Part shown: positions 41,606-51,198 of the stretch, piece after piece
How positions within the stretch are numbered: the stretch's first letter is position 1
How the letters are laid out: the number at the start of each line of letters is the position of its first letter
NCBI RefSeq assembly: GCF_001282625.1
Contig: NZ_CTEJ01000002.1
Location: 1,490,501 to 1,554,500 of the forward strand
Reading direction: 5' to 3'
DNA: 64,000 bases
Origin: Lascolabacillus massiliensis
GTDB taxonomy: Bacteria; Bacteroidota; Bacteroidia; Bacteroidales; Dysgonomonadaceae
Translations under genes and position numbers: made by a program
Notes under the pieces: model-generated
The model's input: the letters and a program-made list of their open reading frames with translations, nothing else
Databases searched by the model: none
What the model was told of the DNA's origin: nothing

Positions 41606-43336
41606 TCCTATCAGGTTTGCTCCCAGCTCTGTATTCCAGATTTCGCCGTTGTTGGCAAAGCGAATAGAACGTTTGTTAGTGCTTTTCTCTTTCGGATCGT
41701 TGATCTTAAGGTAAATGTCATATTCACCTGACTCTACAATGCCAAATTTACTCATGTTGATCTTGAAATTCAGATCGTGCCATGCCGATTTATTAGTGGG
41801 TCTGTTATCCAGGCTTGGAGTCCAGTCTCTGGCATCAATATCTGTAATGACTGAATATGTAGTTGATCCATTCTTGTTTTTCAGGATTACAGATACTTGC
41901 TTCTTATTGACTATTAATCCGAACCCTACGTTTTGTAGTTTTCCTCTGAATTTTAATGTTCCATTGGGTCTTACCTGCTTACTTGCGTTTGCATCACGAA
42001 GTACCAGACGATATCCCAAGCGATCACGCATAAACTCCATCCCATTTCTGCCATCATATACCGGATCAAATATCGCAGTGCGAGTTACTCCATCATGTTG
42101 AGGGGTAAATGGTACAGTTACATTCTCTTCATTGTAAATAAAATCGCTCCATAGACTGTATGCAGCTGAACTGTAGCTGGTATTGAGATGTGTTGTCTGT
42201 GCATATGATGCTTCATAGGGTACATTTGGGAATCTGGGGTAGAGCTGATATGGATTATCAGGCTCATTACCTGATCTTACGGTCTCTCCTCCATAGAAAT
42301 TACTTTGATTTCTTGCCCAGGTTAAAGCACCATTTCTGTCATACTCACCTCCTATTAAATTAATACCTTCAGAAAGAGAGCCACCATCTGTAAAGTTGTC
42401 GCTGCCTCTTGAATAGCTGTCGTTGAACATTCCAAAACGTTGTGCGCGCGATCCACGTTCTGGAGCAGGTGGCAGATTTTTGAAGTTGTACTCTGTACCA
42501 TATTCCATATTCTGCCATGCCATTACACCACCGGCATGAACAAGAATAGAGCGTGATTCAGGTACATAATCCAGAAGGGCATTAAGTAACCAATGGTAGC
42601 CTTCTGCAGTTCTGGCATATGATGAGGAGTGCATTTCCCCCCATGGGCCAAAGAAGCCGCCTTTTACTGTCATTATCACATCTTCATACTCTCTGAAGAC
42701 ATTGCCTATCTGCCAGAGATGATACTGTACCCAGTTCTTGTTCTCGTGACCGGGTATGCCGCAAAGGTCTGAATTTTCAGGAGTACCTCCATTTATACCA
42801 CCTAACTCATACCAGGCGCGTCCTTGAGGCGCACCTGGTTCGCAGTCGTGTATAAACTCATCGTAACCGTCTCTGTTGTGATAAGTATAGCCTCTTCCAT
42901 CGTAACTAAACTTTACGATTGCAACAGCTTCACTGTCCCTTATCTGCTGAAGTGCAGTCCTAATGTAATCAAGTGCCGCAGGGGTCAATGGTTGTGTTGT
43001 TCCATAATTGGGCTGTTTACTGCTCCACCTGCCTGCAGGCAATCCATCAAGTGGTGCATTTGAAGAGAAGTTTCTCAAATCAAATTCCATGTAAACAATG
43101 CGGGAGTCAACTTTTACATCAGTACCTGCAATAGTTGCCTTGAGATCAGGAATTGTTGGCTCTGATCCAGAATCAACAGGTACAACATATGATTGAGGTC
43201 TGTAAAATCCTCTGTCGGGGTTTGGGATATCAACAGGGTTCTCGGTGTAGTCGAGGTTTTGCTTTTGGAGTTGTGACTGACAACTTATTAATGTTGTTGC
43301 AAGTATTATCGAAATTAAAATAAATATTCTTTTCAT
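41588..43336 (-). CDS. DUF4874/DUF4832 lipoprotein (short paralogue)
   Basis: The lipoprotein signal is KRIFILISIILATTLISCQ. The N-terminal half carries DUF4874 landmarks: IPNPDRGFYRPQSYV, VYMEFDLRNFSSNAP, DYIRTALQQIRDSEAVAIVKFSYDGRG and VIMTVKGGFFGPWGEMHSS, with a TIM-barrel-like look and several acidic residues. The C-terminal half is DUF4832 (FDPVYDGRNGMEFMRDRLGYRLVLRD ... GEYDIYLKINDPKE). These domains occur with glycoside hydrolases, but no catalytic activity is established. It is 7 bases after a longer paralogue and 36-40% similar by eye across the C-terminal half. Confidence 0.88.
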   Translation of the reverse strand: MKRIFILISIILATTLISCQSQLQKQNLDYTENPVDIPNPDRGFYRPQSYVVPVDSGSEPTIPDLKATIAGTDVKVDSRIVYMEFDLRNFSSNAPLDGLPAGRWSSKQPNYGTTQPLTPAALDYIRTALQQIRDSEAVAIVKFSYDGRGYTYHNRDGYDEFIHDCEPGAPQGRAWYELGGINGGTPENSDLCGIPGHENKNWVQYHLWQIGNVFREYEDVIMTVKGGFFGPWGEMHSSSYARTAEGYHWLLNALLDYVPESRSILVHAGGVMAWQNMEYGTEYNFKNLPPAPERGSRAQRFGMFNDSYSRGSDNFTDGGSLSEGINLIGGEYDRNGALTWARNQSNFYGGETVRSGNEPDNPYQLYPRFPNVPYEASYAQTTHLNTSYSSAAYSLWSDFIYNEENVTVPFTPQHDGVTRTAIFDPVYDGRNGMEFMRDRLGYRLVLRDANASKQVRPNGTLKFRGKLQNVGFGLIVNKKQVSVILKNKNGSTTYSVITDIDARDWTPSLDNRPTNKSAWHDLNFKINMSKFGIVESGEYDIYLKINDPKEKSTNKRSIRFANNGEIWNTELGANLIGSVAVK

Positions 43337-43343
43337 CTATCTG

Positions 43344-45269
43344 TTATTTTATCGTTGTTGATCCTATGTAATTAGCTCCCAGCTCAGCATTCCACATATT
43401 GCCTTTGTTGGCAAATCGAATACTGCGTTTATTGATACTTTGTTCCAAAGGATCGTTTATTTTAAGATATATATCATATTCACCAGCAGGTACTGTTCCC
43501 AGCTCACTGAGGTTTACAGATACATTCATAGTATGCCATGCTTTTGTGTTTTCAGCACGACTGTTTCCATTCTCATCTGTCAGCCACTCTCTGGCATCAA
43601 GATCTGTTAGTACACTGAATAAATCTGTACTATTTTTGGATTTGAGGATCAGTGAAACATTTTTTCTGTTGATGATATTTCCAAAACCTACATTTTGGAT
43701 CTTGCCTGTGAAGTTAAGTCTGCCCGTCGGTTTGCAAGTTTCGCTGATTTTTGATTCGCGAAGAATAAGTCGATAACCCAACCTGTCGCGGAAATATTCC
43801 AATCCGGTTTTGCCATCATATACAGGGTCGAATATAGCAGTTTTAATTTCTCCGGTGTAGTTGCCGCTCTCAAGTTCCTCTTCGGAGGCAGGAAACTGTA
43901 TCGGTTTTGTTACATTCTCCTCATTATAGATGAAGTTGTTCCACCTTGAATAATTGCCATGACGCATATTCAAGGCAGTTGTGCGCAGTTGCTGTGCTTC
44001 AATTATTGCACCAGGCATGTTACCAAATATATTGTCACCTATACCACCTTCACCCTGCAGAATTTGGTTCTGTTTGTGGAACCATTTAACTACTTTATAA
44101 CGATCATACACACTGTTGCCATATACTTCAGCGATCATTGAGCTTCCTTCAGAAAGAGAACCATTGTCACTCCAATTACCGGCTGCATAGCTATCATTGA
44201 AGAAGCCGAAGCGACTTTCAGGTGAACCTGCAGGTGGAGCGGGCATTTCATCTATGTTGGTAAATGTGTAGTTTGTACAGTATGTTGCGTTATACCAAGC
44301 AAGATAACCTCCCGCATGGGTAATAAGTGGTCTTGATGATGGTACAGCCTCCAGGTAGGCGTCCAGAAGCTTTTTGTATGCGTCGGCATTCTGTGCTTCA
44401 GGTGATGAATGTTGTTCACCCCAAGGTCCCAGCATTCCTGTTTTAACGCTCATGATGATATCTTCAAATTCCTGGAAGATTGGTGTTAGTTGCCAGATAT
44501 GGTACTCAATCCAGGTTTTATCTTCATGTCCCTCTAAATTACACATTGCAGAAGGGTTGTTTTCGGTAATATACGTAGGCTCAGGTCCATGTATCAACCC
44601 CTCTTTAAGATCAAGGTGTGGGTATTTATGCGGTTCTATGTAATTGAAGCCATTACCGTCGTATGAAAATTTTACAAAAGCAACACCTTCACCATCTCTC
44701 ACCCTTAACAGCAATCCTCTGATATATTCAATAGCATAAGGAGTAAGGGGTCCTGTTACACCTGTTCTTGCTTTCCCAGTGTGAGGATCAGTAAATAGTC
44801 CATCTTCATTATAAGCGAAAGCATCACTCGCCGACAAAAATGCATTTGAGGAGAAGTTGCAGAGGTCGAACGACATAAAAGATATACTTGGAAAAGCTGA
44901 GACTCCGGTCCCTCCAATATATGGTTTATCTTTCTGGTTAACACCGTTATAGAATTCTGTCTCCACAATATCGTCACCTTCAACGGTAGGTACTTGTCTA
45001 CCATGATACAGGGGAGTTGTTTCGTCAACTGGTACTCGGTGATCTACTTCAGGAGTTATTCCATAGGGTGAATTAATCTCGTTTACTAACTCAGGAGGGA
45101 TATTTTGCCAGCGGCCGCGATATGCTCCTCTATCAGGATTTGGGATATCAATTGGATCTTCTGTATAGTCAAGATCCTGTAGTTTTAGCGGACTATCACA
45201 TCCGGCAATAAGAAGTAATGCGATAAATAGGATTTTACCATGCAAAATGTGAGAAGTGAACTTTTTCAT
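43344..45269 (-). CDS. DUF4874/DUF4832 lipoprotein (long paralogue)
   Basis: The lipoprotein signal ends in LLIAGCDSP. It has the same two-domain plan as its downstream neighbour: IPNPDRGAYRGRW, ISFMSFDLCNFSSNAF, YIRGLLLRVRDGEGVAFVKFSYDGNGF, MSVKTGMLGPWGEQHSS and the DUF4832 C-terminus. An N-terminal insertion of about 60 residues (roughly 45-120) is absent from the other copy. The pair arose by duplication and is transcribed together from the promoter at 45300. The tandem and lipid anchoring fit a surface or periplasmic glycan-binding or glycan-cleaving role. Confidence 0.88.
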   Translation of the reverse strand: MKKFTSHILHGKILFIALLLIAGCDSPLKLQDLDYTEDPIDIPNPDRGAYRGRWQNIPPELVNEINSPYGITPEVDHRVPVDETTPLYHGRQVPTVEGDDIVETEFYNGVNQKDKPYIGGTGVSAFPSISFMSFDLCNFSSNAFLSASDAFAYNEDGLFTDPHTGKARTGVTGPLTPYAIEYIRGLLLRVRDGEGVAFVKFSYDGNGFNYIEPHKYPHLDLKEGLIHGPEPTYITENNPSAMCNLEGHEDKTWIEYHIWQLTPIFQEFEDIIMSVKTGMLGPWGEQHSSPEAQNADAYKKLLDAYLEAVPSSRPLITHAGGYLAWYNATYCTNYTFTNIDEMPAPPAGSPESRFGFFNDSYAAGNWSDNGSLSEGSSMIAEVYGNSVYDRYKVVKWFHKQNQILQGEGGIGDNIFGNMPGAIIEAQQLRTTALNMRHGNYSRWNNFIYNEENVTKPIQFPASEEELESGNYTGEIKTAIFDPVYDGKTGLEYFRDRLGYRLILRESKISETCKPTGRLNFTGKIQNVGFGNIINRKNVSLILKSKNSTDLFSVLTDLDAREWLTDENGNSRAENTKAWHTMNVSVNLSELGTVPAGEYDIYLKINDPLEQSINKRSIRFANKGNMWNAELGANYIGSTTIK

Positions 45270-45299
45270 ATTTTAAATTAAATTTTTCAGCAATTTACA

Positions 45300-45307
45300 C
45301 AAAAATA
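45300..45307 (-). promoter_or_regulatory. -7 promoter element of the DUF4832 pair
   Basis: CAAAAATA reads TATTTTTG on the minus strand, 31 bases upstream of the ATG at 45269. Confidence 0.5.
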
Positions 45308-45402
45308 GATATACCTTCTTGATATACAAAGAAAATCACAGACTGTGTAAAAAGGCAACCAGGTATTAGATGAAAATAAGAGTAAAATGAAAAAAAATAA
45401 TT

Positions 45403-45410
45403 TAACTTTG
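45403..45410 (+). promoter_or_regulatory. -7 promoter element of the dcp-EEP unit
   Basis: TAACTTTG fits TAnnTTTG. It is 45 bases before the ATG at 45455. Confidence 0.6.
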
Positions 45411-45454
45411 TAAAATAACACTTATTTGTTTTCTCACTTTTATTGCATATTTAT

Positions 45455-47560
45455 ATGAAGAAATCGATAGTAACATTTTTTTTAATAATGATGATGACAA
45501 TTGCTTTTGCTGAAGAGAATCCTTTTTTTAAGCCTTTCGACAGGCCATATGGAACAGCTCCATTCAATGATATCAAAATGGAGCATTTTGAACCTGCCTT
45601 TGAAAAGGGTATGGAAGAGCATAAGGTGGAAATTGACAAAATAGCTTCTAATAGTGATGCACCTACATTTGCAAATACTATCGCAGCTATGGAGTATTCC
45701 GGCAAAACTCTAAATAGAGTAAGCTCAGTCTTTTTTAACCTTCTTAGTGCTGAGAGTAATGATGAGATGATGGAAATTTCACAGCGCCTGAGTCCTAAGT
45801 TGTCTGCTCATTCAAATTATATCAATCTGAATGAGGATCTTTTTAAGCGTGTAAAATCGATATATGATGAACGTAATTCACTGGGGCTTACTCCGGAACA
45901 GATAAGACTGGTTGAGAAATATTACGAAGGTTTTGAAAATAGTGGTGCAACTTTATCTCCAGAAGATAAGGAGAAATATAGAGCACTTACAATGGAGCTG
46001 AGTAAAGCTACACTGGAGTTTGGACAAAATGTTCTTCGTGAAACTAATGCTTTTGAGATGCTGTTGACGGATGAGTCTGACTTGGCTGGATTGCCTAAGA
46101 GTGTTATTGATGCTGCTGCCGCAAAAGCTAAGTCAAAGGGTAAAGAAGGCTGGTTATTTGATCTATCTGCTCCAAGTTTAAGTGCTTTCATGAAGTATTC
46201 CTCCAGACGTGACCTGAGAGAGAAGCTGTATATGGCAAATAGCACAAAAAACATAAAAGGGGGTGAATTTGACAATAGTGAGAATATTAAGAAAATAGTA
46301 AACCTGCGACTTGAAATTGCTAAGCTCCTTGGTTATGACAGTTTTTCCGACTATGTACTGAAAAACAGGATGGCTAAGAATGCTGATGGGGTATTCGGGT
46401 TGCTGGATCGTCTGGCTGAGGCTTTTGGGCCTGTTGCTCGTAAAGAGGTGAATGATGTAAAGCAATTCGCTTCTCAGATGGAGGGTAAAGAGATAGAGAT
46501 TATGCCGTGGGACTGGAGCTACTATTCTGAGAAACTTAAAGATAGCCGCTTCGGTGTTAATGATGAGATGACTCGCCCTTACTTTGAACTGGAGAATGTG
46601 AAGAAGGGTGTTTTTGGACTTGCAACTCAGCTTTATGGTCTTCAGTTTGTGGAAAATCCTGAGATTGAGGTCTATCACCCAGAGGTTGAGGCTTTTGATG
46701 TGCTTGATGAAAAGGGAGAGTTCCTTTCAGTACTTTATACTGATTTCCACCCTCGTGAGGGTAAACGCTCCGGTGCATGGATGTCTTCGTTTAAAGGTCA
46801 ATACATAAAAAATGGAGAAGATAGCAGACCACATATTACAATTGTAATGAATTTCACTAGACCCACCGAAACTGAGCCTGCTCTGCTAACATTTAGTGAG
46901 GTAAATACATTTCTGCATGAGTTTGGTCATGCTCTGCATGGAATGCTGACAAAGACTACATATGAATCGCTCTCAGGTACCAGTGTTTATCGTGATTTTG
47001 TTGAGCTGCCATCGCATTTTATGGAGAACTGGCTGAAAGAGAAGGATTACCTGGATAAGTTTGCGTTCCACTATCAAACAGGTGAAAAGATGCCGGAAGA
47101 TCTTCTGCAAAGTATAGTGGATGCTGCGAATTATAATGTAGGTTATGCTACATTGCGCCAGTTGTCATTCGGATATCTTGATATGGCGTGGCATTCACTT
47201 AAAGAACCTTTTGAAATGGATAATTCAAAATCCATTATAGATTTTGAAACTAAAGCAATGGAACGTGTTCAATTGTTGCCGATTATCGAAGAAACTTGTA
47301 TGTCAACCTCTTTCAACCATATCTTCTCTGGAGGGTATGCTGCCGGATATTATAGCTATAAATGGGCGGAAGTAATGGATGCCGACGCCTTCTCATTATT
47401 TAAAGAGAATGGAATATTTGATAAAGCAACTGCTGATTCATTCCGTAAGAATATTCTGGAGCGTGGAAATACTGAAGAACCTGAAGTGCTTTATAAACGA
47501 TTCAGAGGTCGTGAAGCTTCAATTGATGCATTGCTTAAGAGAAGCGGGGTAAATAAATAA
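45455..47560 (+). CDS. dcp: Peptidyl-dipeptidase (M3 family), exported
   Basis: This zinc peptidase releases dipeptides from the C-terminus of peptides. The ATG at 45455 gives a signal peptide (MKKSIVTFFLIMMMTIAFAEE), so it works in the periplasm, unlike the cytoplasmic E. coli enzyme. The zinc motif FLHEFGHALHGML, the upstream Dcp-type landmarks (GTAPFNDIKMEHFEPAFEKGM, EIMPWDWSYYSEKL), and the C-terminal GGYAAGYYSYKWAEVMDADAF are all present. At 702 residues it is standard. Together with DPP4 it suggests stepwise degradation of imported peptides. Confidence 0.95.
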   Translation: MKKSIVTFFLIMMMTIAFAEENPFFKPFDRPYGTAPFNDIKMEHFEPAFEKGMEEHKVEIDKIASNSDAPTFANTIAAMEYSGKTLNRVSSVFFNLLSAESNDEMMEISQRLSPKLSAHSNYINLNEDLFKRVKSIYDERNSLGLTPEQIRLVEKYYEGFENSGATLSPEDKEKYRALTMELSKATLEFGQNVLRETNAFEMLLTDESDLAGLPKSVIDAAAAKAKSKGKEGWLFDLSAPSLSAFMKYSSRRDLREKLYMANSTKNIKGGEFDNSENIKKIVNLRLEIAKLLGYDSFSDYVLKNRMAKNADGVFGLLDRLAEAFGPVARKEVNDVKQFASQMEGKEIEIMPWDWSYYSEKLKDSRFGVNDEMTRPYFELENVKKGVFGLATQLYGLQFVENPEIEVYHPEVEAFDVLDEKGEFLSVLYTDFHPREGKRSGAWMSSFKGQYIKNGEDSRPHITIVMNFTRPTETEPALLTFSEVNTFLHEFGHALHGMLTKTTYESLSGTSVYRDFVELPSHFMENWLKEKDYLDKFAFHYQTGEKMPEDLLQSIVDAANYNVGYATLRQLSFGYLDMAWHSLKEPFEMDNSKSIIDFETKAMERVQLLPIIEETCMSTSFNHIFSGGYAAGYYSYKWAEVMDADAFSLFKENGIFDKATADSFRKNILERGNTEEPEVLYKRFRGREASIDALLKRSGVNK

Positions 47561-47582
47561 TGAACATCATAAAATAAACCAA

Positions 47583-48434
47583 ATGAGAACAAAAGTTTTA
47601 TGGACAGTGTTTTTATTACTATCAGTTATAACTTTGTCTGCTCAAAAGAATAGTATGACAAATTTAATTGTCGCTACCTTTAATATTCGTATGGATACTC
47701 CGAACGACAATCTGGATTCATGGAAACATAGAAAAGACATGGTAAACGGATTGATTCGCTTTCATGACTTCGATGTTTTTGGAATTCAAGAAGGCTTTCA
47801 TCATCAGATAATGGATATTCTGGAACCGGGAGGATATGATTATGTTGGAGTTGGTCGCGATGACGGAAAGGATGCCGGTGAACACTCTGCAATTATTTAT
47901 AAGAAAGAGAGACTGCTTGTTCTTGATGAAGGTAATTTCTGGCTTTCTGAGACTCCGGATGTACCTGGTAAAGGATGGGATGCAACATGTTGTAACAGAA
48001 TCTGCTCATGGGCAAAATTCAAGGATATTGAAACAGGTAAAGAGTTTTTCTTTTTTAATGTCCACTATGATCATGAGGGAAAGGAAGCTAGAAGGCAGTC
48101 ATCCTATTTGATGTTGAGTAAGATAAAAGAAATTGCCAATGGTTATCCTGTTATATCAACCGGTGATTTTAATGCTGTGCCGGATTCAGAGCCGATACAA
48201 ATTATTTTGAAAGATGGCTTTCTTAATGATTCATATGAAGTTACTCTGCAGCCACCATACGGGACTAAAGGGACTTTCAACTCTTTCAGACTAAATTCTC
48301 CTATGGATAACAGAATTGATTATATCTGGGTAAGCAAAGATATTATGGTTAATAAATATGGTGTTCTTAATGATGTGCACTATGGTCATTTCCCATCTGA
48401 TCATTTCCCTGTTGTGGTAAACTTGAGTTTCTGA
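47583..48434 (+). CDS. Secreted endonuclease/exonuclease/phosphatase-family enzyme
   Basis: A signal peptide (MRTKVLWTVFLLLSVITLSAQ) leads a single EEP domain. The motifs are VATFNIRMDTPND, DVFGIQEGFHHQ (catalytic Glu), FNVHYDHEGKEAR (His), STGDFNAVPDSEP (Asp, Asn) and SDHFPVVVNL (Asp-His). Most close relatives are annotated as phosphodiesterases or sphingomyelinase-like enzymes; nuclease or inositol phosphatase activity is also possible. It is 22 bases after dcp and ends before a strong terminator, so the two form a transcript. Confidence 0.92.
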   Translation: MRTKVLWTVFLLLSVITLSAQKNSMTNLIVATFNIRMDTPNDNLDSWKHRKDMVNGLIRFHDFDVFGIQEGFHHQIMDILEPGGYDYVGVGRDDGKDAGEHSAIIYKKERLLVLDEGNFWLSETPDVPGKGWDATCCNRICSWAKFKDIETGKEFFFFNVHYDHEGKEARRQSSYLMLSKIKEIANGYPVISTGDFNAVPDSEPIQIILKDGFLNDSYEVTLQPPYGTKGTFNSFRLNSPMDNRIDYIWVSKDIMVNKYGVLNDVHYGHFPSDHFPVVVNLSF

Positions 48435-48557
48435 AACAGATACTCTGTGCTTTATTATTTTAGAAAAGTATAAAGTCAGATTACAGTTTTTAGTATCTGA
48501 TAAAATCTGCTTATAGAAGAGATGTTTCTGCTTTAAGTGGTAATAAAATATTAATTT

Positions 48558-48593
48558 TGGGGAGCGTTTTACTAAAAAAGCTCCCCATTTTTT
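48558..48593 (+). terminator. Terminator after the EEP gene
   Basis: TGGGGAGC (48558-48565) and GCTCCCCA (48580-48587) pair perfectly across a 14-base loop; six T follow. The next gene starts 18 bases after it. Confidence 0.9.
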
Positions 48594-48611
48594 ATTAAAG
48601 AAGTTGGTATT

Positions 48612-51080
48612 ATGAAGAATAGCATTATTGTTTTCTTGTTACTCAGTTTATCTGTATTATGTGCTCAAGGTCAAATTAAGTGGTATAATCCAATGGAGGC
48701 TGAATATCCAGTTATTCAGAACAGAGGTTGGAGTGATGAAATAAAGAACAGTTATCAGAGACTTCCTGATCGTGCTGAGGATTTTGTCAGGAAGAGTGTA
48801 TGGGATTTGTCAGAAAACTCAGCAGGACTTGCAATACACTTTATAACAAATGCTGATAAAATTGAGGTGAGATACGGTGTGTCTGGTGCTTTTGCAATGA
48901 ACCACATGCCTGCAACCGGTAAGTCAGGTGTAGATTTGTATGCAATAGATTCTGAAGGAAATAGTAGATTCATTACAGATAGATACAGTTTTGGCGATAC
49001 CATTAAATTCTCATATAACGACATATTAGAAGAAGAGAAGTTTAAACATGGATATGAGTACAGGCTCTTTCTGCCGCTATACAATAGTATAGAGTGGCTG
49101 GAGATTGGAGTACCTGAGTCTGCAGAGTTTGCTTTTATACCTCAGTTGAATGAAAAGCCTATTGTTGTCTATGGTACTTCAATTGCACAGGGTGGGTGTG
49201 CTTCTCGTCCTGCTATTGGTTGGACAAACATTCTTTCACGTAAACTAGACTTTCCGGTTGTTAATCTCGCTTTCTCAGGAAACGGACCTCTAGAAAAAGA
49301 GATGGTGGATCTGATTAGTGAGCTTGATGCTTCGTTGATTATATATGACTGTCTGCCCAATATGACTAATCTGACGGCAGAAGAGGTTAAAAAAAGGACT
49401 ACTTATGGAATTCTGGCAATTAGAGAAAAGAGTGATGTGCCTATATTGATCACTGAACATATAGGATACCTGAATGATCGTATGATTAAAGGTCGTAAGG
49501 AGGTTGTTGATATGTTTAACAGAGCATCTAGAGAGGTTTTTGATTCTTTAAGACATTCAGGTATATCAAACATCTATTATCTGCATAAGGATAGTATAAA
49601 TATTCCTGAAGACGGAACTGTAGATTATATACATCCAAATGATCTGGGGATGCAGTGTTATGCTGATGCTTATGAAAAGATTGTTCGTAAGATTCTAAAC
49701 ATGCCTAAAGGTGATATAAAAACAACACAGGCTGTAAGCCAGAGGAGGGAGCCATACATCTATGAGTGGAAAGAGAGACATAGACAAAAACTGGATAAAA
49801 TTAAAAATAGTCCTCCCAAAAAAGTGATTATTGGCAATTCAATCATACATTATTGGAGCGATGAAAAAGGGAGAGAAAGTGGACCGGAGAGCTGGAAAGA
49901 ATATATGGAGCCGGAGGGTTTCTTCAATCTTGGTTGTGGATGGGATAGGATAGAAAATGTATTATGGAGGGTTTATCACGGTGAGTTGGATGGTTTTAAT
50001 GCTGAAGAGGTTGTGCTAATGATAGGTATTAATAATATCGGCTTGAATAGTGATGAAGAGATTGTTGAGGGATTGGAATTTCTTCTTCGACAAATAGATT
50101 TAAGGCAAAATGATGCTGTAATTAAAGTTGCGGGACTACTGCCAATGAGATCTCAGGAAGAAAGGATAAAGAGATTGAATGAGAAGGTTTCAGTAATGGC
50201 AAAAATAAACGGGTGGCACTTTATTAATCCGGGGGTTAATCTTCTTAGAAATGATAAAATTGATGAGTCTCTATTCAGAGATGGCTTGCATCCAAATGAA
50301 AAAGGCTATAAACTTATTGCTCCTTTAATCACGTCTGATGTGGGAAAATCAGTTATATCCGGTTTTAAGGCTCCAGAAAATAAGCACGAAAAATCAACAA
50401 GGCTCATGTCATACAACATTAGAAATGCAAGAGGTCTTGATGATATTACAGATTATGATAGAATTGCAAATGTGATCAAGAGTGTGAGACCCGATATTAT
50501 TGGTATTCAGGAACTCGATAGCGTAACTGGTAGGAGCGAGGGTGTTGATGTGTTAAATGTGCTTTCAAGGAAGACCTTAATGTATGCTACTTATGCCACT
50601 TCTATTGATTATGATGGGGGAAAATATGGTATTGGTGTATTATCAAAAGAGAAACCTATTAGTGTCATAAAAGTTCCTCTGCCATGTAAAAGTGAACCAA
50701 GGATGATGCTGATTGTCGAAATGGATGATTATTATTTCGGGAATACCCATTTCTCTTTACATAGCGAAGATAGATTAAAGTCAGTCGAAATTATAAAGAA
50801 AGAGGTTGAAAAACTTAACCCTGATAAACCTTTTTTTCTTGTAGGTGATATAAATGCAACTCCCGAAATGGGTGAGGTGAAGGAATTGCTAAAGCTATTT
50901 ACCACTCTTATTTCTCCTGCTGATTATACATTCCCGGCAGGAAGTCCTCACAGTACAATTGATTATATATTTGGTTACAATGCAAATGATGACTGGAGAG
51001 TGATGGAAACTAATGGAGTTATTGCTGAAAAGGTGGCATCCGATCATCGGCCAATATTTGCGGATGTATTGATTAAATAA
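48612..51080 (+). CDS. Secreted triple-domain protein: SGNH hydrolase, second SGNH hydrolase, EEP phosphodiesterase
   Basis: A signal peptide (residues 1-19) is followed by a beta-rich SGNH-N region (20-175). SGNH hydrolase 1 (180-365) has GTSIAQGG with Ser190 and Asp338/His341. A second SGNH/GDSL domain (400-590) has IIGNSIIHYW with Ser410, Asn474 in GINNIG, and Asp557/His560 in DGLHP. The last part (597-822) is an EEP domain: MSYNIRNARG, GIQELD, GDINATPE, SDHRP. All catalytic residues I can locate are intact in the three domains. At 822 residues this is a fusion of enzymes that normally occur separately: two esterases plus a phosphodiesterase. It is likely to act on an O-acylated, phosphate-containing substrate, but the target is unknown. 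The gene is separated from the preceding one by a terminator. Confidence 0.88.
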   Translation: MKNSIIVFLLLSLSVLCAQGQIKWYNPMEAEYPVIQNRGWSDEIKNSYQRLPDRAEDFVRKSVWDLSENSAGLAIHFITNADKIEVRYGVSGAFAMNHMPATGKSGVDLYAIDSEGNSRFITDRYSFGDTIKFSYNDILEEEKFKHGYEYRLFLPLYNSIEWLEIGVPESAEFAFIPQLNEKPIVVYGTSIAQGGCASRPAIGWTNILSRKLDFPVVNLAFSGNGPLEKEMVDLISELDASLIIYDCLPNMTNLTAEEVKKRTTYGILAIREKSDVPILITEHIGYLNDRMIKGRKEVVDMFNRASREVFDSLRHSGISNIYYLHKDSINIPEDGTVDYIHPNDLGMQCYADAYEKIVRKILNMPKGDIKTTQAVSQRREPYIYEWKERHRQKLDKIKNSPPKKVIIGNSIIHYWSDEKGRESGPESWKEYMEPEGFFNLGCGWDRIENVLWRVYHGELDGFNAEEVVLMIGINNIGLNSDEEIVEGLEFLLRQIDLRQNDAVIKVAGLLPMRSQEERIKRLNEKVSVMAKINGWHFINPGVNLLRNDKIDESLFRDGLHPNEKGYKLIAPLITSDVGKSVISGFKAPENKHEKSTRLMSYNIRNARGLDDITDYDRIANVIKSVRPDIIGIQELDSVTGRSEGVDVLNVLSRKTLMYATYATSIDYDGGKYGIGVLSKEKPISVIKVPLPCKSEPRMMLIVEMDDYYFGNTHFSLHSEDRLKSVEIIKKEVEKLNPDKPFFLVGDINATPEMGEVKELLKLFTTLISPADYTFPAGSPHSTIDYIFGYNANDDWRVMETNGVIAEKVASDHRPIFADVLIK

Positions 51081-51085
51081 AAAAA

Positions 51086-51113
51086 ATCGCCGGATTTAAC
51101 TATATCCGGCGAT
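51086..51113 (-). terminator. Terminator of gpmA
   Basis: ATCGCCGGAT (51086-51095) and ATCCGGCGAT (51104-51113) form a perfect 10-bp stem with an 8-base loop. On the minus strand a T-run follows (A-run 51079-51086). The plus-strand side has no T-run. Confidence 0.85.
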
Positions 51114-51198
51114 CTATATAATTTTCAATTTATAAAGAAGGCATTTTTGCTGTAATTATTTTTATCTATACCTTCTAATATAAATGAATTACTATTAA

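Noticed and set aside
46178-46808. Several frames inside dcp on both strands
   Set aside because: Dcp is complete and continuous; these are overlapping shadows.
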